From positions 1 through 62,594 of the IMG/VR virus record IMGVR_UViG_3300027217_000003: a DNA stretch of 62,594 bases; one strand, 5' to 3'. This document shows, one piece after another, positions 34,265-41,569 of the stretch; the first letter of the stretch is position 1; each line of letters starts with the position of its first letter. This DNA comes from a virus. The notes beneath the pieces are model-generated. The model did no database searches, was not told the origin of the DNA, and saw nothing but the letters and a program-made list of their open reading frames with translations. The translations under genes were made by a program, and so were the position numbers.

Positions 34265-35668
34265 TTAAAATCCTTTTAGTACCTTTTTAGCTTCTTCAGC
34301 TTTAGTGAAATACTCGTAAGATTTTGCCTTATATTCTTTACGCTGTGTGTAAAGATCTGAAAGAATTTGCTTCAATATTGAATCTTTCTTATCGTACACA
34401 ACTCCGTTAACACAGACGATTTCATCTTCATTCTTTCGTCTTTCAGGAATCTCAGACTTTGGAATGATTTCTTTATATGAGTCAGGTGAGATGTTAAACT
34501 GTCGCATGATTGAGGGGTACAGTGAAGCAAAGTCAAATGCAGATACACCTTGATAGAAACCAACAACCGGTTCTTTAACATAAGCACCAGCATATTGGCC
34601 ATCCTTTGAACCTTCATCTCTTTGTTCTGATCCAATTCTCTTATTAAGGGCTGACATCTTACGTGCAATCAGAGCTTCCGTTACAGCAACTGGTGATGCA
34701 GCTTTATAGAGAGGCATCTTGGTGATTGAAGCCAGGGTCAATAGAACTTCCATTGACTTAAGCTGTTGATCTATATAATAGACTAGACATGAGTCAACTA
34801 CGTTATAGAATACGTATTTTGTAAAGTCATTCTCGTAAAGGTCCTGTAAGGATCCATTATACTTGATCTTATTTGTCTTCAGTACTTGACCAGATACATA
34901 ATCCAAAGCATTAGATTCTTTTACCTTGACCGTGCGATCGTACTTATCATACAATTGCATGTAATCTAAGATGCCGATGTGCAGCGGTCTAGAATCATTC
35001 TTATCAAGTGATTGAGTCATTGAGGCTTCTTTGATGTCAATCTGGAGACGCTTACATCGGTTAACGATATATTGCCAGTCATAGTTGATAAAGTTCCAGC
35101 CCGTCATCATCGGAAACTTAGGTAAGAACCGATAAATGAATGTTGCCACCATGTCATGTTCATTCTTAAACTGACGGTATTCAAAGGTCCAATCCTGATC
35201 GAATTGTTTGAAGTATTCATTAGTGTCAGCTTCGATTTTCTTAACTTTTTCAAGAGAAAGTTCTTCTAATCCAAGAACAATGGCCTTACGTTCTGGCGTA
35301 ATGATTGAGAATGTTAGGATTCGTGATTTGGCTTCTTCAGCTTTAGGGAAACCATCTACGATCTCGGTTTCAATATCGACAAAGTATGTACGAGGAAGAT
35401 TGTATGCAAAGATTTCTTCTTTGTCTCGTTCGGGTAAATTGTCTAAGTAATAGATCAAAGAGAACTTATTGAACTGGCGAGCAGGACCCAACTTGATAGG
35501 ACGACCGTCCCAGTTTGTCAAGGTCTCATGTTTATAACGATCCATTGGATCGGTGATGTACCAGTTCTTAAATTGCTCAACAGGGTAGCGCTTGAAATTA
35601 ACCTTGCCTTCCTTGTCGTAATATGAAATAATGACTTCTTTGTCTCTTTGTTCTACGTCTAATAACAT
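34265..35668 (-). CDS. gp43A: DNA polymerase, N-terminal half (gp43A)
   Basis: A 467-residue polypeptide with the N-terminal and 3'-5' exonuclease domains and the first part of the palm of a family B polymerase. Exo I is YFVDIETE (Asp98, Glu100), exo II GWNFINYDWQYI, and motif A is FDFASLYPS at 378-386. It ends at KKVLKGF, before motif B, so it cannot polymerise alone; motifs B and C are encoded at 29219-30427. The split falls in the region that links the palm to the fingers. No intein or intron feature is visible at either edge. It is coupled to gp56 upstream. Confidence 0.92.
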   Translation of the reverse strand: MLLDVEQRDKEVIISYYDKEGKVNFKRYPVEQFKNWYITDPMDRYKHETLTNWDGRPIKLGPARQFNKFSLIYYLDNLPERDKEEIFAYNLPRTYFVDIETEIVDGFPKAEEAKSRILTFSIITPERKAIVLGLEELSLEKVKKIEADTNEYFKQFDQDWTFEYRQFKNEHDMVATFIYRFLPKFPMMTGWNFINYDWQYIVNRCKRLQIDIKEASMTQSLDKNDSRPLHIGILDYMQLYDKYDRTVKVKESNALDYVSGQVLKTNKIKYNGSLQDLYENDFTKYVFYNVVDSCLVYYIDQQLKSMEVLLTLASITKMPLYKAASPVAVTEALIARKMSALNKRIGSEQRDEGSKDGQYAGAYVKEPVVGFYQGVSAFDFASLYPSIMRQFNISPDSYKEIIPKSEIPERRKNEDEIVCVNGVVYDKKDSILKQILSDLYTQRKEYKAKSYEYFTKAEEAKKVLKGF

Positions 35669-36132
35669 TAGTATCCTCGGTTTTGACGATCGTGATTCTC
35701 TGCGTTCTTGGCCATGTAAAGGTTGACTACATCTTTTGAAGTCATACCGATTGAAATTGCGAAATTCATGAAGAAGTGCAAGCCATCAACCCACTCATAG
35801 TAGAGTTCCAATCGATCTGCTTCACTAAGATCTTCAACTTTCATGTCAACTGCCTTAGCGTTATCCTTCTTCCAGTACTTCCATGCAGCTGAACCAATTC
35901 CATCGTTAACACCTCCTAGTGAATCGAACATTTCGTTTAGTTCATCACTTAGAGCGTGCTTGTTGACCATCCAAAAGTCTGCAATCTGCTTAAGGGTCCA
36001 ACCTGTGAAGTCAAATCCAAGGCGAGCTTGTAATTCTTTTTGCTTGTTGTAGATTAGACCAAAGGTGTCTTCAACGCCTGTGTAGAAATCTTCTACGTTA
36101 AGGTCTGAGCATTTATTATCTGTGTTTGCCAT
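35668..36132 (-). CDS. gp56: dCTPase/dUTPase (T4 gp56-like all-alpha NTP pyrophosphatase)
   Basis: A 154-residue enzyme of the dimeric dUTPase/MazG superfamily. LSDELNEMFDSLGG supplies the first metal-binding helix, LYYEWVDGLHFFMNFAISIG the E-x2-D helix, and the ending YMAKNAENHDRQNRGY is almost the family signature seen in T4 gp56. gp56 hydrolyses dCTP and dUTP; in T4 this keeps unmodified cytosine out of phage DNA and supplies dCMP/dUMP. It lies directly between the glucosyltransferase and the polymerase genes, which supports a role in base modification. It could also act only as a dUTPase feeding ThyA. Confidence 0.87.
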   Translation of the reverse strand: MANTDNKCSDLNVEDFYTGVEDTFGLIYNKQKELQARLGFDFTGWTLKQIADFWMVNKHALSDELNEMFDSLGGVNDGIGSAAWKYWKKDNAKAVDMKVEDLSEADRLELYYEWVDGLHFFMNFAISIGMTSKDVVNLYMAKNAENHDRQNRGY

Positions 36133-36134
36133 AT

Positions 36135-36163
36135 ATCTTGTACTTAGAAAAGTGAATTTGTTT
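36135..36163 (-). promoter_or_regulatory. Middle-type promoter candidate for gp56 (AAACAAA-N14-ATACAAGAT-like)
   Basis: Minus strand: AAACAAA at 36163-36157, 14 bases, TACAAGAT at 36142-36135. The -10-like box is weaker than at the other sites and ends two bases before the ATG. Confidence 0.45.
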
Positions 36164-37364
36164 GTAAAGTAATTGGCTTTTCTGTTTGTCTTTTATTAAC
36201 ACTTGCGATAGCATTGAACAAATCAGTGTTAACAACTTCAGGTGCATTGTGCAATTTAGCTAGACGGAATGAATTCTGTCTGAATTCATCTCGACGCTTG
36301 TGATCAGCTGCCAATTCTAGAATCTGAGGAATTGAAGCTTCAACGTTATTCTTATCAACGAAGATTGCAAAATCTTTTAGTTGACTGAAAGGAACCCCTT
36401 CAGTACGGTGAATAACGTGATCTCCCCAGTGTTTATCAAACAAAGGAATGGTACCTGCTGCAATTACCTCGCACATTGCATACTCAATCATTGAGCCGTA
36501 AAGGCGTTCGGGTAGGTTAAAGAATTCTGCACCAAACATTGAGTTTGACAACTCACCCATACCTTCAGCTAGATTATAAGGACCGTAAATGTAGACCTTA
36601 TCAGTGAGTTGAGGATATGTGACTGGATTCTTCGTGTCATGGACTTCAAATACATCTTGACGTGGAGTGCGATCATCGTTCAAGAACATTGGTAGGGCAC
36701 CAATAGAACGTTCAACGCCTCGAGCTTCAGTTACCACGTCTTCATTTTTCAAAAGGTTCATCAAATCAAACATTCTGAATGGATCCTTAAATCCAGCGAA
36801 ACGACCAAAGTAAGTGATTCTTCGAGTCTGCTTTTCAGCTGATTTCCAAACAGGCTTCCAAGCATCGTAATCGTAAGGATTGAGATTCATCTCAATCAAT
36901 GGAGTGTTTGGAGCGTGCTCACGCATTTTGTTTGCGAAGTTAGATGTCAACGAGTAATTGAACATTGCATCCATTTGACTCATGATCTCCCAATAGCGAT
37001 GGTTCTTATTAAGATTCGCCATGTTGTGGTCAAGGCAGTTACCAACCTTTACTGGTTTGGTTAGACCATATACACAATGTTCGATAAAGTCTTCGTTAAA
37101 TTCATCACCTACTGATTTGTGAGGGAATGAAGTGTAATAGACCACATCACATTCGTTCAATTCTTTAGCGACCTTAGGAATGTCTTTGCGCTTAAAGTTA
37201 GTTGCAATAATGTCAGTTGACTTGTGACGAGGCCACATCTTTTCTGTTGCTGCGTAAATGGTTGCTTCGTGACCTTCTTTAATCAACCAGTTGTAAAATT
37301 CAATGGTGTGGCGAGTCAATCCACATCCTTCTACTCCTTTAGCTAGTACTAATGCTATCTTCAT
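36144..37364 (-). CDS. agt: DNA alpha-glucosyltransferase homologue (T4 Agt-like)
   Basis: A 406-residue GT-B glycosyltransferase, close to T4 Agt (400). The N-terminus MKIALVLAKGVEGCGLTRHT, then FYNWLIKEGHEATIYAA, runs parallel to T4 Agt (MRICIFMARGLEGCGVTKFS, then WFIKNGHEVTLVYAK, from memory). VERSIGALP and IEYAMCEVIAAGTIPLFDKH align with LERSPAF and LEYTHLELGACGTIPVFWKS. T4 Agt adds glucose to 5-hydroxymethylcytosine in DNA. The C-terminus TLQTNSLF resembles the clamp-binding tails of other proteins here; T4 Agt has been reported to interact with gp45. The sugar donor and target base are not known. Confidence 0.85.
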   Translation of the reverse strand: MKIALVLAKGVEGCGLTRHTIEFYNWLIKEGHEATIYAATEKMWPRHKSTDIIATNFKRKDIPKVAKELNECDVVYYTSFPHKSVGDEFNEDFIEHCVYGLTKPVKVGNCLDHNMANLNKNHRYWEIMSQMDAMFNYSLTSNFANKMREHAPNTPLIEMNLNPYDYDAWKPVWKSAEKQTRRITYFGRFAGFKDPFRMFDLMNLLKNEDVVTEARGVERSIGALPMFLNDDRTPRQDVFEVHDTKNPVTYPQLTDKVYIYGPYNLAEGMGELSNSMFGAEFFNLPERLYGSMIEYAMCEVIAAGTIPLFDKHWGDHVIHRTEGVPFSQLKDFAIFVDKNNVEASIPQILELAADHKRRDEFRQNSFRLAKLHNAPEVVNTDLFNAIASVNKRQTEKPITLQTNSLF

Positions 37365-37382
37365 TTTAAGAAACGTTTAGTT

Positions 37383-37409
37383 ATTTTATACACGAAGTGG
37401 GATTTGTTT
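37383..37409 (-). promoter_or_regulatory. Middle-type promoter candidate for agt (AAACAAA-N12-TATAAAAT)
   Basis: Minus strand: AAACAAA at 37409-37403, 12 bases, TATAAAAT at 37390-37383, 18 bases to the ATG. Confidence 0.55.
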
Positions 37410-37890
37410 AATCCCACCAGTATCTTATGTTATGTTCAATCATTCTCCACAGGATGTCATGGGCTCGTTTGGTTTTATATGCAGTTATTTTCATCTGCTC
37501 TGACCAAATTTGCATGATCTCTTCGTTGTGTTGATCATCAACTGCCTTTTCCCATCTAATGTCAAGAGAATACATGCCAGTTGCTTTGTTTTCAATAAAC
37601 TCAAACTTTTGCTCGCCGTATATCTTTTCCATCATGACTGCCATTTCGTCATTATACTTTTCATCATATACAATGTCCATTAGTTTGATGACAGTTCTAA
37701 TTCTAGAAGCTTGATGAAGAGAATCACGACGATAAGATTTAGAAGATTCAAAGAACTTGGCCTGACGTTCAAGTTGGTGCTTGAATAATTCTACTGAGTA
37801 ACGGAAATCAAAGTCATAACCCTTCCAAATCATGGGTAGAAAGTCGATGACACGTTGTATTCTTCTAAAAATATCTTTAATCATTTTCAT
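37408..37890 (-). CDS. Conserved phage hypothetical protein
   Basis: A 160-residue helical protein of a type often seen in phage genomes: a basic start (DIFRRIQRVIDFLPMIWKGYD), a FDFRYSVELFKHQLERQAKF helix and a C-terminal RAHDILWRMIEHNIRYWW. The role of this family is unknown to me. The start at 37890 overlaps the gene upstream by 14 bases; a second ATG lies two codons later. It closes a run of small coupled genes from 39055. Confidence 0.65.
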   Translation of the reverse strand: MKMIKDIFRRIQRVIDFLPMIWKGYDFDFRYSVELFKHQLERQAKFFESSKSYRRDSLHQASRIRTVIKLMDIVYDEKYNDEMAVMMEKIYGEQKFEFIENKATGMYSLDIRWEKAVDDQHNEEIMQIWSEQMKITAYKTKRAHDILWRMIEHNIRYWWD

Positions 37891-38089
37891 ATTTTATTTC
37901 AAGATTTCCAGCTATTTGATACGCTTCGGCCAGTTTGTCGTTAGCCTCGTCAATTAGCGTTTGAATGTCTTTATTCAACTTAGCAACTGGATGCTGAGTC
38001 AAATTGTTTTCAATCACCATCATAATGACGCTCAATCGATCTGTCATTTCATGATAGTGAAACTCATCAAGTTTAGGCATTCTAGCCAT
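37877..38089 (-). CDS. Small hypothetical helical protein
   Basis: A 70-residue protein (FHYHEMTDRLSVIMMVIENN, then KDIQTLIDEANDKLAEA) predicted to be two helices. It is translationally coupled at both ends (TAATG at 38089). No recognised family. Confidence 0.55.
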   Translation of the reverse strand: MARMPKLDEFHYHEMTDRLSVIMMVIENNLTQHPVAKLNKDIQTLIDEANDKLAEAYQIAGNLEIKYEND

Positions 38090-38448
38090 TACATTGCAGG
38101 GCCTACAGGTGATGTACGAGGCTTTGGAGTGGTATTGATTTTGATCAATACTTCAAACACGTCTTCTCCGCACTCGAATTTGACATACTCTCTTGAGTTT
38201 TCAACCACACTTGTAATCAATGGGCTTGTATATGCAGCTGAGTTTTTTACCTGTGCTTTTTTCAAGTTTGCTAGATCTAATGAATTAATATCTGCAACCT
38301 CGAGTTCGAGCGCCATTGCATAATTTAGGGCTGGATTGGTTTCAATTCTCTTACCAACTTTGTCTTTAGCCGTGTAAGAAATCCAGTTTAATTTGTCTGC
38401 GGTCATAAATTCTTGACCGTTCTTTTTGATTGTGAAGTTAGCTTCCAT
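38089..38448 (-). CDS. Hypothetical protein
   Basis: A 119-residue soluble protein with an N-terminal segment of strands (ANFTIKKNGQEFMTADKLNW) and a central helix (NALNYAMALELEVADIN in outline), then YVKFECGEDVFEVLIKI. Not recognised. It overlaps the stop of the 58-residue gene upstream. Confidence 0.55.
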   Translation of the reverse strand: MEANFTIKKNGQEFMTADKLNWISYTAKDKVGKRIETNPALNYAMALELEVADINSLDLANLKKAQVKNSAAYTSPLITSVVENSREYVKFECGEDVFEVLIKINTTPKPRTSPVGPAM

Positions 38449-38614
38449 GTCCTTTGATATGTGATAGTTTTTCGACCATTGAATTTATTCTTCGTTTATA
38501 CGCTTCAGCCTTTTCAGTGTAACCGTTTTCGATGGCTCGATTGTAGCGCTTTTGAAGTTGGTGTAGTTTGTGACCTAACCTTTTAGATTCAAAATGTTCG
38601 ATAATTCTTTTCAT
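38438..38614 (-). CDS. Small basic hypothetical protein (58 residues)
   Basis: An ATG frame of 58 residues, strongly basic (MKRIIEHFESKRLGHKLHQL, then KRYNRAIENGYTEKAEAYKR), a single helical hairpin in appearance. The ATG overlaps the upstream stop as TAATG and the stop overlaps the next start, so it fits a chain of coupled genes. No family recognised. Confidence 0.6.
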   Translation of the reverse strand: MKRIIEHFESKRLGHKLHQLQKRYNRAIENGYTEKAEAYKRRINSMVEKLSHIKGHGS

Positions 38615-38784
38615 TACTCCGTTTTTAAGTCGTCTAATTTAACATAGACTGGTTCATTTCCATGGTTTTCAAATACCACATCAACGAATATAACGTTATA
38701 AAACTCGTAGAAATCCTTGATGGATCCACGTCCAAATTTTGGATGGTGGACTTGGGTTCCTTTACTCAGTAATTGGGTACTCAT
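38614..38784 (-). CDS. Mini protein resembling the UvrD/PcrA C-terminal Tudor-like domain
   Basis: A 56-residue frame. The pattern KGTQVHHPKFGRGSIKDFYE, followed by strands VIFVDVVFENHG and PVYVKLDDL, is that of the small SH3/Tudor-like domain at the C-terminus of UvrD/PcrA helicases (GxxVxHxxFGxGxV...VxFxxxG), which contacts RNA polymerase. Here it stands alone. It overlaps the DUF6378-like gene by 23 bases and couples to the next gene by TAATG. Function unknown; binding to RNA polymerase or to nucleic acid is an inference. Confidence 0.6.
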   Translation of the reverse strand: MSTQLLSKGTQVHHPKFGRGSIKDFYEFYNVIFVDVVFENHGNEPVYVKLDDLKTE

Positions 38785-39055
38785 TCTTCTCGTTGATGTA
38801 GTTTTCTAAACCTTGAATATAACCAACCGCATCTAAGAGATTATCGCGCTTGTGATTGTAGCTTTCACGTGAAAACTTAAGAGCGATTAGAGCCATGTAC
38901 ATTTCACGACCGGTAACATTTAAACCTGTCATACCGTTGAAGACCATCGCTGCACGATCCATGCCTTCAGAGAAGGGGCCATACATACGATCTTTTTCTT
39001 CTGAACGATTATTAATAAGCTCGTGAGCTTCTAGTGCAATTGATTTGTTTTCCAT
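38762..39055 (-). CDS. DUF6378-like small protein
   Basis: A 97-residue helical protein: EAHELINNRSEEKDRMYGPF, then MYMALIALKFSRESYNHKRD, then LLDAVGYIQGLENYI. The order (R...YG..., then ALK.R....D...D..GY) matches the DUF6378 type common in phages, which looks distantly like all-alpha NTP pyrophosphatases but whose role is unknown. First gene of a coupled run of six or more, with a candidate middle promoter ending three bases before its ATG. Confidence 0.65.
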   Translation of the reverse strand: MENKSIALEAHELINNRSEEKDRMYGPFSEGMDRAAMVFNGMTGLNVTGREMYMALIALKFSRESYNHKRDNLLDAVGYIQGLENYINEKNEYPITE

Positions 39056-39058
39056 ATA

Positions 39059-39087
39059 GATTATACGTAATTAAAGGTGTTTAGTTT
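39059..39087 (-). promoter_or_regulatory. Middle-type promoter candidate (AAACTAA-N15-TATAATC)
   Basis: Minus strand: AAACTAA at 39087-39081, 15 bases, TATAATC at 39065-39059, then three bases to the ATG at 39055. Confidence 0.55.
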
Positions 39088-39760
39088 CATTGACCCACTC
39101 GGGTTTTCCATTGGCGAGACCCATGATCTTGATGTGCTTGCCGCCTGCAATTCTCTTGGTCTTTTCAATTGCCTCTCTGTGAGTTCGAGCCCACACGCAA
39201 CAAACGAAATCTTGTCTTTTACTCCACGCTGATTGCATTTCACGCTCATCTTCGTAGTGTAAGTAATAGACCACAGTTGCTTTGGGTTCGTTTTGCTCTC
39301 GTTCAATCTTTTCAACCTCTTGACGAGCCCAATCGATGTACCAGTTCAAAACGTGATCTTCCGGATCAACTGAATAATCATACAGCTGGAAGATCTTCCA
39401 TGAATCGAGGGCGTACTTACCAACTCCTGTTAAATCTCCCAACCGATCCACAGGGATGGTGACAGGATCTTTGAAAGTGTCTGTTAATTCGAGCCACTCG
39501 CGGCTAAATTGTTTCCATTGTTTAGCTCGTCGATTATAGAATCCAAGAGATCGAATGATTTCAATGATCTCTTCATCTGATGCAAACATCAATTCCTCAG
39601 GCGTTGGAAATCGATCAAAGAAGTTATACCGTACTTTTTCTACCTGTTTGTAGTTGGTTTGATTCAACATCATACAGACGATCATCATCTGCCATGGGTT
39701 GTCTCTAAGTTGTTCTTGGCGGGTGTTCCAGGGTGATGTCTCAAGCCTGATTCTCAGCAT
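39071..39760 (-). CDS. HhH-GPD DNA glycosylase, MBD4-like
   Basis: A 229-residue base-excision enzyme. The first 150 residues follow the glycosylase domain of MBD4: DNPWQMMIVCMMLNQTNYK, SLGFYNRRAKQWKQFSREWL, the helix-hairpin-helix LTGVGKYALDSW at 110-121, and DPEDHVLNWYIDW with the catalytic aspartate near 135. MBD4 removes T or U opposite G, including from deaminated methylcytosine. There is no iron-sulfur cluster Cys motif. The last 60 residues (CCVWARTHREAIEKTKRIAG) form an extra basic domain of unknown role. It overlaps the membrane protein gene upstream by 20 bases. Confidence 0.8.
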   Translation of the reverse strand: MLRIRLETSPWNTRQEQLRDNPWQMMIVCMMLNQTNYKQVEKVRYNFFDRFPTPEELMFASDEEIIEIIRSLGFYNRRAKQWKQFSREWLELTDTFKDPVTIPVDRLGDLTGVGKYALDSWKIFQLYDYSVDPEDHVLNWYIDWARQEVEKIEREQNEPKATVVYYLHYEDEREMQSAWSKRQDFVCCVWARTHREAIEKTKRIAGGKHIKIMGLANGKPEWVNETKHL

Positions 39761-40037
39761 CGTCTTCCTTTTTAAGATCTTCTAACTTCTTTTTCTCGGC
39801 TTCAACTTTATTTTCTAAGTCTTCAACTGTTGTTCCATTAAAAAGGGTTAGAATGACTGAATAGATTACCAATGGCCAAACCAAAATCATGTATAGTCTT
39901 TCAGCCGTAGTGTATCGATTCTTTTCGTAGGTTTCTTCATCAACTACATTGCGAATGTTGTAATGCATTAGATCCATCAATAGTGAAAAGAAGATGCCTA
40001 GGCCAAGGTAGATTTGTGCGTATGTTAGAATACTCAT
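39741..40037 (-). CDS. Small two-helix membrane protein
   Basis: A 98-residue protein with two likely membrane spans (IYLGLGIFFSLLMDLMHY and MILVWPLVIYSVILTLF), separated by a charged loop, and a cytoplasmic coiled-coil tail (VEAEKKKLEDLKKEDD). This layout is compatible with a holin or another inner-membrane phage protein, but there is no lysis gene next to it. It ends inside the glycosylase gene. Confidence 0.55.
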   Translation of the reverse strand: MSILTYAQIYLGLGIFFSLLMDLMHYNIRNVVDEETYEKNRYTTAERLYMILVWPLVIYSVILTLFNGTTVEDLENKVEAEKKKLEDLKKEDDAENQA

Positions 40038-40050
40038 AGAATAGAGATAA

Positions 40051-40075
40051 GAAGAGCGGCACTAGGCCGCTCTTC
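40051..40075 (-). terminator. Probable terminator after the DUF932 gene
   Basis: A perfect ten-base-pair stem (GAAGAGCGGC / GCCGCTCTTC) with a five-base loop, eight bases past the stop codon at 40084. The T tract on the minus strand is short (TTATCTCTATT), so efficiency is uncertain. Confidence 0.6.
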
Positions 40076-40083
40076 AATTAGAA

Positions 40084-41217
40084 TTAGTTGAGCAATTCTC
40101 CAACTTGGGTTCCAAAACCGGAGAAGGGAGATCGAACCTGATTGCCAAGGTTCCAATCTTTACCAAGAATGTTACCGGCTTGAACCATCAAGCGAGTACC
40201 ATCATGTGCTTGTACACCTTCAACGATGTCTTGACCGTGTGTTGCAAAGTGAGTGACTCCGTTAACGATAGACCAGATAGATTGGTCAGTTGTTGCGTTA
40301 GCAAGTTCTTTAGAGTTCAACTCGCTAGTTGAAACTCCAGCACGAGAGTAAGCTAATTCATTTTGTGCCAAAGGAATCCAGTTGTCTGCACGATCACCTG
40401 CACCTGCATCTTTAATCAACTTGTGAGCCCATTGCATTTCCTTCAAAGAAGCTGCAGTGTTCTTGGCCTTCTTAACCAATGAGTCAAACTCAGTTGGCAT
40501 GAATTGGCGCTTAGCAAGATCACGAAGGTACTCGTTGAACTTTTCCATTGAATCAGCTGTCAATGAAGTCAAGTTGTAAGTGTCAGCTGCCATTGAGGTG
40601 GTCAAGCCATTAGTACACCACATACGATTTACGTAAGGAGATACTTGAAAACCCGTGATAGGTGAGTTCTTAAGAGTGATACCCGCTTGGAACACTTCTG
40701 TTTCATCACCAGGAACAGCCCATGAAGCATTAGGATTGAATGCATTGATGGTAATGATACCAGTTCCAGGATCAGTTGTCCAGTTTACTACTCCAAACTT
40801 ACCGCGATCAATGATCTCTTCTGCATTCTCAATGAACTGAGAGTTTGAGATCAACTCGTTAGAATGTTTGGTAAAGTTGACAATCAACTTAGAAACTGGA
40901 TTCAAAACCAAAGTGATTTGGCTTAAGTTACCGCGGTTAGAAGCCATAGCGTTCTTAACCGTGTTGATGAATTGAGCTTTAGCTTCAGCATTGAACAGTC
41001 GTTCAAAGCGATCAGCAAATTGCTTGCTCATTCCAATGATTTTCATCAAGGACTTGAAAGCACCATTAGTGATTCCAATGCGGTGACCTTGATACTCGAT
41101 CGTCTTTTCGTCGATCAATTTGATGTCTCGAACTGGCACAGTCTTACGAAGAGCTTGTGCATTCAGTGATTCCTCTTTCCGCGTGAGGATTGCGTCGTTA
41201 GATAGTGTTGCTACCAT
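40084..41217 (-). CDS. DUF932 family protein
   Basis: A 377-residue protein of the DUF932 type, common in large phages and plasmids. VFQAGITLKNSPITGFQVSP followed by RMWCTNGLTT is the diagnostic centre of the family (N-S-x-T-G, then R-x-x-C-x-N-G-L). The N-terminal 100 residues contain PVRDIKLIDEKTIEYQGHRI. The molecular function of DUF932 is unknown. The gene is transcribed alone, between a candidate middle promoter and a terminator hairpin, which suggests strong separate expression. Confidence 0.8.
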   Translation of the reverse strand: MVATLSNDAILTRKEESLNAQALRKTVPVRDIKLIDEKTIEYQGHRIGITNGAFKSLMKIIGMSKQFADRFERLFNAEAKAQFINTVKNAMASNRGNLSQITLVLNPVSKLIVNFTKHSNELISNSQFIENAEEIIDRGKFGVVNWTTDPGTGIITINAFNPNASWAVPGDETEVFQAGITLKNSPITGFQVSPYVNRMWCTNGLTTSMAADTYNLTSLTADSMEKFNEYLRDLAKRQFMPTEFDSLVKKAKNTAASLKEMQWAHKLIKDAGAGDRADNWIPLAQNELAYSRAGVSTSELNSKELANATTDQSIWSIVNGVTHFATHGQDIVEGVQAHDGTRLMVQAGNILGKDWNLGNQVRSPFSGFGTQVGELLN

Positions 41218-41240
41218 GGTTTTAATTTATTTTAGGTTTA

Positions 41241-41268
41241 GATTATATTTATTTACTTGATTTTGTTT
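41241..41268 (-). promoter_or_regulatory. Middle-type promoter candidate for the DUF932 gene (AAACAAA-N14-TATAATC)
   Basis: Minus strand: AAACAAA at 41268-41262, 14 bases, TATAATC at 41247-41241, 23 bases to the ATG. The upstream box lies inside the end of the small membrane gene. Confidence 0.65.
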
Positions 41269-41440
41269 CAAAAGACATTGTGAGAGACGCGATACCGACC
41301 ATTCCAAGAAGGGCGGCGGTAAAGAGTTCGTTAATGGGGTCAGCGAAGTGAATGAATTCCTGAACGGAACCTTTCATTAAGCCAGCTACGATCAGAAAAC
41401 TGAGAGCTGAAACGGCGAGAGATTTGAGATTTACTTTCAT
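41249..41440 (-). CDS. Small membrane protein (63 residues)
   Basis: Two hydrophobic segments (LAVSALSFLIVAGLM and LFTAALLGMVGIASLTMSF) connected by an acidic loop. I use the ATG at 41440; a longer reading from 41455 would start with TTG. It resembles class II holins in layout but lies next to no lysis gene. A CGGGTC-N10-GTTATATT promoter candidate sits 27 bases upstream. Confidence 0.6.
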   Translation of the reverse strand: MKVNLKSLAVSALSFLIVAGLMKGSVQEFIHFADPINELFTAALLGMVGIASLTMSFETKSSK

Positions 41441-41467
41441 AGTGTCTATTACCAATTGTTATAAGTA

Positions 41468-41491
41468 AATATAACCAATAAATCTGACCCG
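41468..41491 (-). promoter_or_regulatory. Promoter candidate CGGGTC-N10-GTTATATTTAC
   Basis: Minus strand: CGGGTC at 41491-41486, exactly ten bases, GTTATATT at 41475-41468. Same arrangement as at 10402-10431 and 51454-51477. The 41441-41569 gap also has an ACTTTTT-GTG-AAAAAAGT hairpin (41497-41514). Confidence 0.5.
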
Positions 41492-41569
41492 AAAAAACTT
41501 TTTGTGAAAAAAGTGCAACTTTTTTTCGAATAGATAGCTCATAAACCCAAATAACACACTTATGTAGAA

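Noticed and set aside
37397-37417. GTGGGATT-TGTTT-AATCCCAC hairpin at the end of the gene at 37408
   Set aside because: There is no T tract after the stem on the minus strand, and the loop coincides with the AAACAAA promoter box, so I do not call it a terminator.
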